Shown here: positions 11,353 to 23,100 of the stretch, piece after piece | Layout: each line of letters opens with the position of its first letter | Numbering within the stretch: the stretch's first letter is position 1 | From: Themeda triandra | Taxonomy: Eukaryota > Streptophyta > Magnoliopsida > Poales > Poaceae | NCBI GenBank assembly: GCA_018135685.1 | Contig: JAENPR010000104.1 | Location: forward strand, 992,001 to 1,056,000 | DNA length: 64,000 bases | Direction: 5' to 3' | Program-made: the position numbers and the translations under genes | The notes under the pieces: model-generated | What the model was told of the DNA's origin: nothing | Databases searched by the model: none | The model's input: only the letters and a program-made list of their open reading frames with translations

Positions 11353-12031
11353 TAAAAGTCCCTAGTTTGGTTTTGGCTAATTGATGAAACCATGGACTAA
11401 CCTTGTTTATCTAAGTGGTTGATTTAGAGAAAAGTTGTCCACGATGAGCTTATTGAATATGAGACATGACACATGTCATACGACCAAAAGGTGAAGATCA
11501 AGATGATGCTTGGCTCCATGGACTGGTTTTGAAGGTAAAGGGCTAGTCGAGGCTTCGAAGTGAAGGACCATGCGATGGTGAATCTTGGGCAAGGCTAGGC
11601 ACCGATGGACTGATGCACGGTGAAGAGCGAGTGAAGTCAAGATCGATGGATCGAGACGGTCACATGTTGATGTGAAGTCTTCATATCATTTGGAGGAACA
11701 AAATGGGCTCAAGGCAAAAGTATAACCGATAGGGCCATTTTGTTTTGCACTCAAGACACCATAGAGGGTGTGAGTGGTTTAGGATCAATAGCCGCACTAT
11801 TAAGAGGGGAAGTCTTATCGGCTATTCGACACACGGGTGCCACTAGGTGATTTCATGAAGTGCATTGCATGTAGAACCTAGTGAGCTAAGCCATTGCCTT
11901 TGTTTCTCGAGAGAATTGCTAACCCTTGTGCTCAAGTGTGATCCACAAGTGGTGGTTAGTACCCTAAGGCAGTTGGTTTGAGTTGGATCAACGACGACAC
12001 GATGAAATGACGAAGTGCTTCTTTGCTTGAA

Positions 12032-12500
12032 CTGGCCGGACACGCCAAGGGGGAACGCCGGACGCGCCAGGTGGGCGCCGGATGCTACCCAGGAAGCACT
12101 GCAGAAGGAATTGGTCGCCGGACGCGGGCAACACAAGGCGTCAGACGCTGGGTAGCATCGTCCAGCGGGTTCGGACAGCGGGACGCGCCGGCCAAGTCCA
12201 CGGCGTCGGACGCATCCGAGGGACGTGCGATGGACGCTGGAATTTTGGCTCAGGCGTCCGACGCTCGACGGTGACGTCAGCTGGAGCTTCAACGGTCAAC
12301 TCACGGAGACTGCACCAGACGCTCCCCAGTGAGGGTTGCAGGTTGGGCCGACCGCCGGACGCTGGCGCCGGACGCGCGTGGAGAAGTAGTGGATGCAACA
12401 CCGGACGCTGACATGTCAGCACGAGATTCAAATGAGGCGCCAACGGTCGGCTGCGCAGAGGATGCCGGACACGTCCGGCACAGGGCAGCGGACGCATCGA
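12032..12500 (+). repeat. CCGGACGC-type motif cluster in LTR U3
   Basis: About fourteen degenerate copies of (G)CCGGACGC(T/G) occur within 470 bp, among them near 12032, 12055, 12118, 12353, 12368 and 12400, with one-base variants near 12138, 12252 and 12311. They lie directly upstream of the LTR TATA box. Confidence 0.7.
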
Positions 12501-12552
12501 GCGTTTGCAAAATTTGTCCCCGAGGGGGTAACGGTTGGAGGACTTGAGTTGG

Positions 12553-12562
12553 TCTATAAATA
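12553..12562 (+). promoter_or_regulatory. TATA box of copia LTR
   Basis: TCTATAAATAC lies about 55 bp downstream of the GC-rich motif cluster, at the position expected for the U3/R boundary. Confidence 0.6.
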
Positions 12563-13514
12563 CTTGGTGGCTGGTGGCCGGCCCTTAGGGAGGTCTCTTG
12601 GCATTTCTTACACTCTTGTGCATCCTTTGAGCTGAAGTTTCTCCTCCCCACTCATCTCTCTTGCTTGACTGCTAATCCTAGTGAGATTGAGTGATCCCAA
12701 AGTGCATTTGCATTGCTTGAGGGCATCTAGTGGCACTTGTGGGTGGTTTCGCCGGTGGATTTCTTGTTACTCTTGGAGGTTGTTGGAGGCGTTGGCAAGA
12801 GAAAGTGATTGTTCTTGGCCACCTCCGGTTGATTTATGAGAGGATCTTGTGCTTTCCTCGGCGGAGCACCAAAAGCAACTCTAGTGGATTGCGCGTGTCG
12901 TTGAGTGTCTCACTTGAGAGTGGTGTCTTGCGGTACCTTGCGGGGTGAGCCTTGAGGGGCTAGTGACTTGAGGGTCACACCGAGGAACTATCTAGGTGTT
13001 GGTCGACACAACCGGTGTCTAGCTTGTCGTTGCAGAAGTGAACATCGGGTGAACAAAAATATTGGTGTCATTCTTGTTCCCGGTGATTGGTCTTCATATT
13101 GTGCTGTTGCCGATTGAATTGGTTCATTCTACATCATCTTGGTGATTGGCAACATCTTCACTTCACCGTCGATATAAAAGTCACTATCCTCTCTTGCAAT
13201 TACTTTCCTAGCTTATCTTGTGTAGCTTGTTTAGTCGCTACTTGAGTAGTTGTAACTTGTTTAGTGTTGCTAGATAGTCTCTTGATCAGTAGTGGTAGCT
13301 ATTGTGTGTACTAGTGATCACATAGTAGAATTGTTGGATAGGAGGCTTGCAACACCTTGTAGGCTAAGCAAAACTTGCTTTCCGCCGTTTGTCGTACTAA
13401 CGAAGTTTGCTTAGTGAGTTTGTAGAAATTTTTATAGGCTATTCACCCCCCTCTAGCCATCTAGGACCTTACACCCTTCAATGATAGAGCCACAATTTTT
13501 TAGGTGGGGCAAAA

Positions 13515-14290
13515 TATCTCTATGCATGTGTGTTTGGATGGAGGGTGATGTGGGTTTGGGGTGAATTAGACCTAGGTTTGGCAGTGTTTGGTTGCAGGAT
13601 CATGTGGGTTGGGTTCATCCCAAGGGAATATGCTAGGCAGATGTGGATTCGATAGATTCCTTAGGAAGGGGCAAGCCACTTTGCTCATCACACGTCTTGT
13701 GCTCCTGTGCTGCGGTGGTGGAGTTGTTGTGAGAGGCGAGGAGCGCCATCTGTGTGGGCGACCAACCTCCTACATGTGGTGGTGGTGGAGCTTAACTGGC
13801 GACATCGGCAAAGGTCGCGCTCCGACGGGTAGAGGTCAAGTGCCACTATGATAGGCGGCAATGAGTGGCACTCGAGATTGCGCTCTCGCGGGAGAAGGTT
13901 GTTAGTGAGCTGATCTCTTACGCATGTGTGTTTGGATGGAGGAGAGATGTGGGTTATGGCGGGTTAGACCCAATATTTCAATGTTTGGTTGGATGATCAT
14001 GTTAGTTGGTTCGTCCCAAGAAGGGAATATGCCATGCAAATGCGGATTTGATTGATTCCTCAGAAAGGAGAAACCCACTTCGCTCGTCACGCATCTTGCG
14101 CTCGGTGATATATATGTGTGGGCAATGAGCGCATCTATGTGGGTGATCGGCTAGTGCACAGCTCTAACTTGCAGCGATGGTAGAAGTCGTGCTCCAATGG
14201 GCAAAGGTCGAGGTGCCACTAGATAGGCGATGGCGAACAACACCCGAGGTCATGCTCTTGAAGGCGAAGGTTATGTTCATGTAGGCGACA
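13515..14290 (+). repeat. tandem duplication, unit about 400 bp, diverged
   Basis: The segment beginning TCTCTATGCATGTGTGTTTG at 13515 recurs as TCTCTTACGCATGTGTGTTTG at 13914. Similarity continues through GGATCATGT/GATCATGTTAG, AAGGGAATATGC, GATTGATTCC-type blocks and AAAGGTCGxG...GTGCCACTA. The copies are diverged and carry no convincing ORF. Confidence 0.7.
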
Positions 14291-14839
14291 AAGGGTATGA
14301 TTGCTCAGCGTGTACAACAACAAAGTTTTGTGGGTGAAGATCGAGCGCATTGTGTGGAACTCCTCTTGGCGAGTGGGAATGCTTAGGTGCCATGCTAATT
14401 TCAACAGTTTAGCTTCCTCTGTGCTCACAACCTACCTCATGTAACCAAATAAACATGTCCTTGGCTATCAGAGACCGAAACATGAACACCAACACAAGTC
14501 TAGTTACATCCTTAGAGGTTGGCTCGTGACGTCCTCGTTGAATTCATTGGCACAAACAAAACATGCATAGAGGCCTAGACTTTTGTCTAAATATAACTTT
14601 TATAGGATTTTGATGAGCCATTAAACAAGAAAATCAAACCATAAAAAATAGTAAAATGTTAGGAAATGCTTCTTTCTGGTCACACAAACAGTTGCGACTT
14701 CACACGCACATCTGATCGATCGTCCATTTGGCCATCTATGACGCCATCTCCGACCTCCCATCTCCAAGGCGGGGCCCACTGACTTAATGACAGCATAAAC
14801 TCAACGCCTAACGCCACACACTTGCACATCTGAGGACTC
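14291..14839. other. intergenic, no feature recognised
   Basis: AT-rich DNA between the tandem duplication and the CT-rich leader candidate. I see no gene here. Confidence 0.5.
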
Positions 14840-14983
14840 CTTCTCTCTCATCTCTCTCAAATCTTCGACGACAAATCTTCAGCGAGCTCCTCGACGGCGA
14901 CCCCTCTGCCTGCACCTGTGACCGCTCTCCGACCCGCACCGGTGGCCCCTCCCTCTCTTCCCTCCAGCGGCGGTGGCGAGGTA
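14840..14983 (+). other. candidate 5' leader exon with splice donor
   Basis: A CT-rich run (CTTCTCTCTCATCTCTCTC) passes into GC-rich DNA and ends GGTGGCGAG followed by GTAGGTCTCC, a good splice donor. This looks like a plant 5' untranslated first exon. It could belong to the glycosylase gene (coding start 2.1 kb downstream) or to a lost gene. No transcript evidence is available. Confidence 0.35.
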
Positions 14984-16109
14984 GGTCTCCTCCTTCTTTC
15001 CTCCTCCTCTTCGATCTACTTTTTAGGGTTCTAGCAAGCTCCCCTTCAATGATGAAGCCAAGATTTTTTTAGTTGGGCTGAAATCTTTACAAGCTAATTA
15101 AAAAACAGAGGCAGAGTTAGGGCTCACAGGTCGTAAATTGCAGCCGGTCAGCCTAGCACCTTAGGGCTACTCTTGTTTGCTACATTTCTTCGCAGCAAAC
15201 GCGTGACCATGGGCTTGTTGCTAGCGTACAGTGTGGTCAGCTACCTATCCACGCTGCAGCCGCTGCTACTCTGTTGCTCCCTTCGTGGATTGTGCTCCGT
15301 CTTTTGGCTAATGGTGGGTGGGGGTGTGGCGGCGAGGGGGCGAGTGGGTGACTGAGGACGAGTGGTGGTGAACGGTCGACACAACGCCTCGGTGGCTGGT
15401 GGGAGGCAGGCGGTGACCAGATCCTCGCCTAGGGAGCGCTTCGTCGATTCAGAGATCGTGGAAAATCCACAGGTTGCCAAACTAGCAATTGGGTTAAGGG
15501 AACGAGGAATTTATGACAGTGGGCTTTGATGGGCCTTTCACCTCTACCGGCCTAGAAAAGGTAATGAAAAAAGTCCATATTACTTGGTTTCTTATGCTTC
15601 GATGCTCCAACGCCGCTATCGCTCTGCTCCGTTGCTCGCTACTCCTAACCGCCGAGGACTGGGGTTAGGCAAGAAGCAGGGGTCCGGGGGTCTAGGGCGA
15701 TCTCGTCGGTAGTTGGGACGACCGCCCCACCGGGCTCCTACGGTGGCTCCGCCATTGCTCCCCTTTATATTCGCTGGTAGCTTGGCCATAGTGGCGGTAG
15801 CGGCGACGGTGAGGAAAGAGGGTAGAGGGAAAGAAGGTGACGCCACGGGCGAGCCATGGTGGGGTGGCGGCTACGGTGGGGCAGGGTGTTAGAGTCAGGG
15901 AAGAAGAGTCGTCGTGTGTGCTTCAAAATCCTACGCGCGCACGCTCTAGCAACCTCCTAAACGGTCGAGTCGATGTATTATTCGATCTCGCCGTTAGCGC
16001 TCGCATGGACGGTCCACAGACTATCTCGTGGTGCCGTTAGCGCTCGGACGATACCGCTGAGCGCTAAACGCTTCTTTTAAAACACTTACGCCGTCTCCTT
16101 CCGTCGAGC

Positions 16110-16327
16110 CGCTGCTTGCCTCATGCCAATGTCGCTCCTCGCCCTGTCGCCACTGCGGTGAACTCTCGGCTCAGCACTCGATTTCTCTCGTTCACCCCGC
16201 GTGCGCTTGCGGTTGGCAGTCCGACCTTCGGCGGGCAGTGTCGCAGCGGCTGCTTGTATGATGCCTTGGCCGACGTCGTGGCTCCTCGCCCTGTCGCCGC
16301 TGCGGTAAACGCTCGGCTCAGCACTCG
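16110..16327 (+). repeat. 147-bp offset tandem duplication in GC-rich upstream DNA
   Basis: The block CTCCTCGCCCTGTCGCC...CTCGGCTCAGCACTCG at 16135-16180 recurs at 16282-16327 with three substitutions. Flanking GCTGCTTG and GATGCC words recur too. It lies in the putative leader of the glycosylase gene. Confidence 0.8.
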
Positions 16328-16460
16328 CAGCCGGTGGTAAGGAAGAAAGAGGTTTCGGGTGTAGTGCGACCACGCCGCTAGCTGGGGCGGCCGCCCCACC
16401 ACGCCCCAAGAGTGCATCCGCCCATCGTTGCCTCTTCGCCAGCCACAGAGCACCCACCAG

Positions 16461-17042
16461 GTATACGCACAGCTTTCTTCCCTTCCTGCTGTGCGAAGCC
16501 GAGCTCCCAATCCCTAACTCAAGCTATTTGGCTAATTGTCTTCGGATCTGATCTGATTACAAGTTTTATACATGCCTACTGATGCCTACCTCCGGATTGA
16601 GAGCAGTATAAAAATCGAGTTCTCAGTTTTTCGCCAGGCAAGGGGTATTTTTATTTTTCACATTTTTTAGAAGGATAACATGGTTGTCGCACTTAAAATT
16701 CTGCGTTTTTTTTTTTTTTTGTTAGAACATGCATATTGTATGAAGGAATCTTGTAGCCTTTTCTTGCTTGGGATTTTGCGCACCTTGTCCTTTTGTCTCT
16801 TAGGCATCCAGATGGAGTAATTTGCTCATCTCTTTCGTCTTCGTTTTTCTGTTCAGTAACATGAATCCGGCTTGACCGCTTGAGTACTACAAGTTTGATT
16901 ATCAGATGCAAACAGCTTCAAACTTTGTATGAATTGCTGTTGGTGTGGTGTGATTTTCCCCAAGGGTTTTGGGGATGTTTTAGCACCATTCTGTTTGTTA
17001 TGTTATTCATTCATCCATATTCTGATGCTATTCTTTGTGCAG
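16461..17042 (+). other. probable intron in the 5' leader of the glycosylase gene
   Basis: A donor at CCACCAG/GTATAC (16460/16461) and an acceptor at TTCTTTGTGCAG/GCTCTGG (17042/17043) would join a GC-rich leader to the exon carrying the start codon. The interval is T-rich with a poly-T run at 16707-16721, as expected of a plant intron. Inferred from splice-site patterns only. Confidence 0.5.
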
Positions 17043-17120
17043 GCTCTGGAAGAAGCAAGGATTCACCTTCAGACGCAAACTGAACTCAACTCCTGAAGAC
17101 CTGGTGGATTTGACGTGGCC

Positions 17121-20100
17121 ATGTCTGCGGGGAGAGGTGATCCAAACACCCCAGGCAACAGGCCTCTGTTCCTGAGTGATGGGGTGCCCAACTCAGGCTG
17201 TCACAGTCTTGCGGCTCCAGCTGCAGCAGGCAACGCCGGCTCGATCACCTCTCAAGTCTTATTCTCCCCATGCTCCACGTCTGTCCCGAATATCATTCAT
17301 GGGGTTTCTGCTCCACAATCTGCTCAGTTGAGTCCAATAAGCCGTGCAACTGAACAAGGAGACGTACCCTGCATCCGGCCATCATGGAATGTGCCTGGGG
17401 GTTGCACGCAGGTGCCTATTAATATCATAGTGTTCCATAGGCAGCTCACTGGAAGGGGATCGAGGGCGCAGTTGCCACTCTCGGCCACCACTGCCTTGCC
17501 TGATGTTTCAGAGGGTAAGCATATCCTCATCTTATTATTCTTTCTAGGTGTCATGTTAGTTCAGTTTTCTGTGGCTGTGTTATCATAGTACATTATGAAT
17601 GCACTGACCGCTCTATGTTTGTTGTTTCTCTATATATTCCAAAGGAGCTTCCACTCGGCTTGCTGGGAGTAATTTCTTGTCACTTGGAAGAACATCAAGC
17701 GTCGTTGCAGGTGATATGACAATGAATTCTTCACAGCTAGCCACTCCTGATAAATACAATTCAGAGCATCTTCGGCTGAATTGTTTATATGATGAGGCAT
17801 CCAAGACTGAAAATGGCATACAAACTAGCCAACTTCCTCAAGTAGAAACAGCAATTTTCCGCGACAGCTACAGTGATTTGGAATCAGTGATTCCTGCTGC
17901 TACCTGGGAAACACGAGTTCAACATTCTCAAGAATCAACAACCCTTCTTGCAGAAAGTACCACTGATGAAAACATTCATATGTTCCAATCTATGCAAAAA
18001 AGGCTCAAGACACAAATCAATCAAAGTGAACACACACCATTGTCAACGCCAACTGTACCTAAGGAGAAAACACTAACTCAAATTGAGATGCAGATAGCAA
18101 GTGCTGAGAAAGCTGAAACGTTCAGGGATGAGGAGACCCCAGCACTGAAAATGAAGGCTCGGAAGAAAAAACATAGACCAAAGGTAATCAGAGAGAATAA
18201 GCTAGCCAAAGTTCAAAAACCTGATTCAACACCAGATGGAAAATCTCCGAATCAGAGAGTCAAGAGAAGTTATGTCCGGAAGAAAAGAAATCTCAGATCT
18301 CTGGAGAACTGCTCTGGTCCTGTTAGTGATCAATCAATCTCTAGAGCAACAGGAGCTGCAGCTAGAAGCAGAACAGCATCAGTTCGACGAAGTCTGCAAT
18401 TTGAATCCAAAGAAAAAGGATTGCAAGGAGGCCATTCATCAATGACCAACTCACACCATCACAACTTTGGCCATGCTCAAGGTTCTTTCTACTCAGAATC
18501 AGAAGTGCAGACTGGAAATGCGCTGCAAGTAGGTATGGAGAATTCACCAGGAGAATTAGCTTTCGACATGAGTCTCAAACTGAACAAAATTTTAGATGAG
18601 TACATGCATTTGCCAGAGATGCCAAAACCTACACAAGATGTTTCAACTGCAACTTCTGGATCTTTTAGTACTGATCTAGCAAGGGAAGAAGATAATCTGG
18701 GAAGAACTTGCAAACCTGATGGCAAAAGTAAGTGTAGTTTGTTTACGGAAGAAAGGGTGGTAAAACCCATAATAGAGGGGAACAAAAAAGACTTGGAATT
18801 AAACTATTCTGATGCAGATGGTTTTATGTCCTCAGCTAGGTCTTTACCTGAAATGGAACCCACAGGAAGTCAGATGGGTAAGGTGTCGGAAGTGGAGAAC
18901 CCCACACACCATAGAAATGGTTCCCTACCTGGCACACGGGACTCTGTTGTCTTGAGAACTGCAGCTGAGATGCTAGCAGTTTTCCATTCTGGTGCAATAA
19001 AGAAGAAGCGATCTGCCCGACTCCGCAGAAATTCCCTCTTTTCTATTATGGATCATGAGAATAATACTCCACAAGCATCAACAAAACTGCCACAGCCATG
19101 CATGGATGCTCTGTATAAAAGTTCATGCATTAAGTTTATGACCAAAAAACGTTCAGAAAAGGCACGACCACACAGTTCCAGTTCCATTCAACCAAATGAT
19201 GAGCTGAAGAACAGGCTTTCAGCTGGAAACAATTTTGATGGTGCATCTAATGGATCCAAAGTATCAGAAGAGACTTCTCCAAACTTTTTACCTCAGACCC
19301 TGTACAACGAAACAATCAACTTTGATACTCATTGTGAAGTAGCAGAAGGGAGGTCAGCAAATACATCAACAGGACCCTATATGGATTACCTTCAGGGAGT
19401 TGCATCAAAGTTGAGACATCTTGATTTGAATACTGAACAGGTGCACAGAAATGAGATGCATTTATCTCTGACTGCACCTGCTATTATTTCTTTTGGGGGA
19501 ACAAATGGTCCTTCAAATGCTCTTGTACCATACGGTGGTGCGGTGATGGTTCCATATGAAAGGCCCTTGCAGTTAGTAAAAAAGCAGCGGCCTCGAGCTA
19601 AGGTTGACTTGGATTTTGAGACGACGAGGGTTTGGAACCTTTTGATGGGGAAATCAGCTGAGCCTGATGGAACTGATGTTGAGAAGGAGAGATGGTGGCA
19701 GCAAGAAAGAGAAGTATTTCAAGGCCGTGCTAATTCATTTATAGCACGCATGCGACTCGTTCAAGGTACTGCTGTAAATAATTTGATGTCTTCAGTATAT
19801 GCTAAAATAAGTTTCTCTTTCTGCTATTAACACCTGTCTCGGACATGCCAGCTAAAGAGTATCTGTTTACATAGTCCTTGAAATAGGAACTGAGCCTATG
19901 GCTTAGTGGGCTGGAGGCGTGGGTGTGGTTTGAGTCCTCTTTGATTTCAAATTTGGGTGCCTATTTATTCATAACAATGCAGCTTTGTTCCTGCTAGGCT
20001 GGTCCAGTTTGCATAGTCTTTGAAATATTCCAGTTTTCTCATTATGGAACAACCAAATTTTAAAAATACCCTGCATTTGATTTACTTTCTAGTTTGTCTT

Positions 20101-23100
20101 TGGCAATATATTGCCAGTTGAAGTGTTAGTTATGTGAAAGTGAAATCATATGATTACAACAGTGTAGATCTGGTTCTTTTTCTCGGTTTGATCATATAGT
20201 TATACAGGAACCAAGTGTGAGAAAGTGACACCTACGAGTTACAATTTGGAATTTACTTGAATCCATGGCTGAAGTTTGTGGCTAATTTCTCAACCACTTG
20301 TTTATCAGGGGACAGGCGCTTTTCTCCTTGGAAAGGATCTGTAGTTGACTCTGTAGTAGGAGTGTTCCTCACTCAGAATGTAGCTGATCATCTTTCAAGG
20401 TATGACATTCACAACAGGTGTCTTCAACAATATATCTTATGTACAAGCTCTCTTAATGACTACTATTTTGAAAACAACAGCTCTGCCTATATGGCCCTTG
20501 CCGCAAGTTTTCCTTCAAGGTCAGTCAACAACAATTGTAAGGATGATGCTACCACAGAAGACAATGAACAAACCCCCAGCACGAGTGTTCTAGTAGGAGA
20601 GAAAAGTGTGTTTGACCTTTTCTACAATGGTGCTAGACCTGATCTAGAAGTGGGCTGTGAGGAAGTATCAATGACCTGCAAGAAGACATACATGGAACCA
20701 AAGGACAATACTAGGGATAGTGAATTGATTGAAGGTGAAACCTATTCCTTTGATTACAAATCAACAGATGGAAGTGTTTGCAATCATCAAGGGACTGGTA
20801 TAGAACATAAAGAACAAAACTACCAGATTTTTCCTCAGTAGAATTAACTGCATCTACAGAACTCGTGCAGCAGATCCAAATCCAGAAGATCTCATCCTCT
20901 CAGATTTTAACTTCAGAAACTATTCAATCAAGATTATCTTTGAGTTCTGACATACCTAGAAATTTTGTTTGTGGTGGTTCTGCTGCAGCTTATAAGCAGC
21001 TGGGAAACAATTTCGATCAGGGAAGGTCATTAACAGGAAATGATGCCACAGCCAGTGAAATTGAATGGCACAGACTCCAAATGGCTGCAATGGATGATTA
21101 TGGATTTGGTAAAGCTGAAATTCCTTCTAGTTCTGCAATGCCATTTTTCTCGACTGTTGATCCTCAAGAACTGAAATTGAGAAATGAGACAAATGTTTCT
21201 TCAACATCTTCCAACAGTCCTTCAGATTCTGCGTCACCAAACCTGAAAAATGGCATGAGATCCCTTTCCATGCCATTTAATTCCTACATGGCAGAGTGGA
21301 GCACCAATAAGATCGCTTACACCACTCTGGACACTCCAAAAACAAGCACAGAACTTCCAGGTCAGTATGCATGTCTTTCTTCTATTATTACTTAAATGAA
21401 ATTTGTCTGACAACAAAAACCTAACCATGCAGTCAAGTTACACCATGACAAAAGTAGTAGTTTTGAAGCACCAGACTTGAAGGAGCATGAATCAGTCTTT
21501 GCAGCACATATGACAGTAGAAGCAACAAGAAAAGAATATGAATATACATCAAAATCTGGTTTTACTTCCTGCAATGGAGTACCAGATACAGCTGCACAAG
21601 CATCAAAGGCAAAGAAAACAAGAGCCACAACTAAAAAGAATGCAGAGAATTTTGACTGGGATAAATTACGAAGGCAGGCTTGTAATGAAGGCCAGATGAA
21701 AAAAAGAAGTTATGAAAGAAGAGACTCTGTAGATTGGGAAGCAGTGAGGTGTGCAGATGTACAAAGAATATCTCATGCCATTCGAGAAAGGGGGATGAAT
21801 AATATTTTAGCAGAGCGAATCCAGGTAATTGTTCAATAGTTACTAGGATTAACTGTGATTTATATGAGGCACATTGAAAGAATATACTCTGTTGGTTTGG
21901 GGCAAATCCAGGAAAATATTTTGTCTGGTTGACATCCCCCCCTCTCCTCCTCTTCTCTCAGAGGGTAGCGTGATTGAGTTAGTAATTATTCGTTAAGGTA
22001 GGTTTAAACAGTTGAAAAGTTTTATATGCACATAAGGATAAGTCGGACCTTTTTTTTTTTCTCTCTTTTCTCATAAGGTTCTATCATTAGATGACTTACC
22101 ATAAGCATATCTTCTTCTACTGCAGCATAATAAGTTTTATAATTTTCTTAACAGTAAAACAGTGATGTTACAGGATTTTCTGCCTTTTTTATCTCTCTTG
22201 CTTTTAAGGTTCTATCATTAGATGACTTTACCATAAAAAAATATTTTCTACTGCAGCATAAGAAGTTTTCCTAACAGTAAATCTGGTGGTGTTACAGAAT
22301 TTTCTGAATCGCTTGGTTAGAGATCATGGGAGCATTGACCTTGAGTGGCTAAGACATATTCCCCCAGACTCAGCGAAGTAAGATCCTATGTTTAATTTAT
22401 ATCAACTTACCTCTCAGTGATGACATTTCTTGTGCTGTTTTTTCTTCATTTTCTTTTTAGTCACATGAATACTAGACCAGAATCATTAATATCTGTCAGC
22501 AAATTAAGTAGAGCAAGAGGTGCGACATTTTGATGTCAGCACTGAAAATCAGCATATAAAATTCATCAATGTGCACTAACATTGAAGTTCTTTGAAATTC
22601 TAACTTTATAACTAGTGTACAAAAGGTTAGAAGTTTTAGTTGATATTAAAACAGCAAAGTCAGCACACACACACACATACTTACCAAGTGACAAGTGTTT
22701 TTATTAAAATATATTTGGTTTGATGTCAGGGATTACCTACTAAGTATACGTGGACTGGGACTTAAAAGTGTTGAATGTGTTCGTCTTCTCACACTGCATC
22801 ATCTTGCTTTCCCTGTAAGTTTATTTCTGTTATCCTCTGATAGATGTGCGGAAATCAGCAATCCATATACTTGAACCATAAACTAGGCATTTGTCAATGC
22901 CTTTTTAGATTAATTAATATTACTATTATTAATACATTTCTATTTTTTATATAAGTTGTTTTCCTTTTTGGTGGTGGTTCATGTTAGGTTTCATATCTAC
23001 CATTCACCAACTTGTTTGTGGAGTATTTAATTTGCCTCGAGTAAATTTAATATTTACATAGCAGTGCTTTTACAACTCAGGTTGACACCAATGTTGGTCG

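Larger units (their letters stand above)
5693..13473 (+). mobile_element. decayed Ty1/copia retrotransposon (SIRE/Maximus-like), 5' end lost to element B
   Basis: The domain order gag, protease, integrase, RT, RNase H on the plus strand is diagnostic of Ty1/copia. The 3' side has a long non-coding spacer, a purine tract (AAAAAGGGGTGAT) and a roughly 2.1-kb LTR. The LTR end GGCTATTCACCCCCCT... and the purine tract/LTR-start pattern resemble Opie/SIRE-type grass elements. Many stops, frameshifts and an RT deletion make it inactive. The 5' LTR and gag start are missing from the window because element B inserted at 5692/5693. Confidence 0.85.
11353..13473 (+). repeat. 3' LTR of the copia element
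   Basis: Starts TAAAAGTCCCTAG after the purine tract (a TG-to-TA change from the usual TGAAAGT start) and ends CTAGGACCTTACA after a CACCCCCCTCTAGCC run typical of SIRE/Opie-type LTR ends. Length is about 2121 bp. It holds a GC-rich motif cluster (12032-12500) and a TATA box near 12555. The partner 5' LTR is not in the window. Confidence 0.75.

Noticed and set aside
12023..12651. Overlapping open frames on both strands
   Set aside because: They come from the CCGGACGC motif array inside the copia LTR and are not coding.
16086..16510. Minus-strand frames of 123-129 codons upstream of the demethylase gene
   Set aside because: Products of the duplicated GC-rich leader; no family likeness.
19890..19945. 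tRNA gene
   Set aside because: A and B boxes are present, but no cloverleaf acceptor stem can be closed; a SINE head is more likely.
20798..20827. Possible micro-intron explaining the frame change in exon 4
   Set aside because: The only GT-AG interval is about 27 nt, far below the minimum plant intron size.
22655..22680. (CA)n microsatellite as a special element
   Set aside because: Short ordinary simple repeat in an intron; a similar one lies near 23380.
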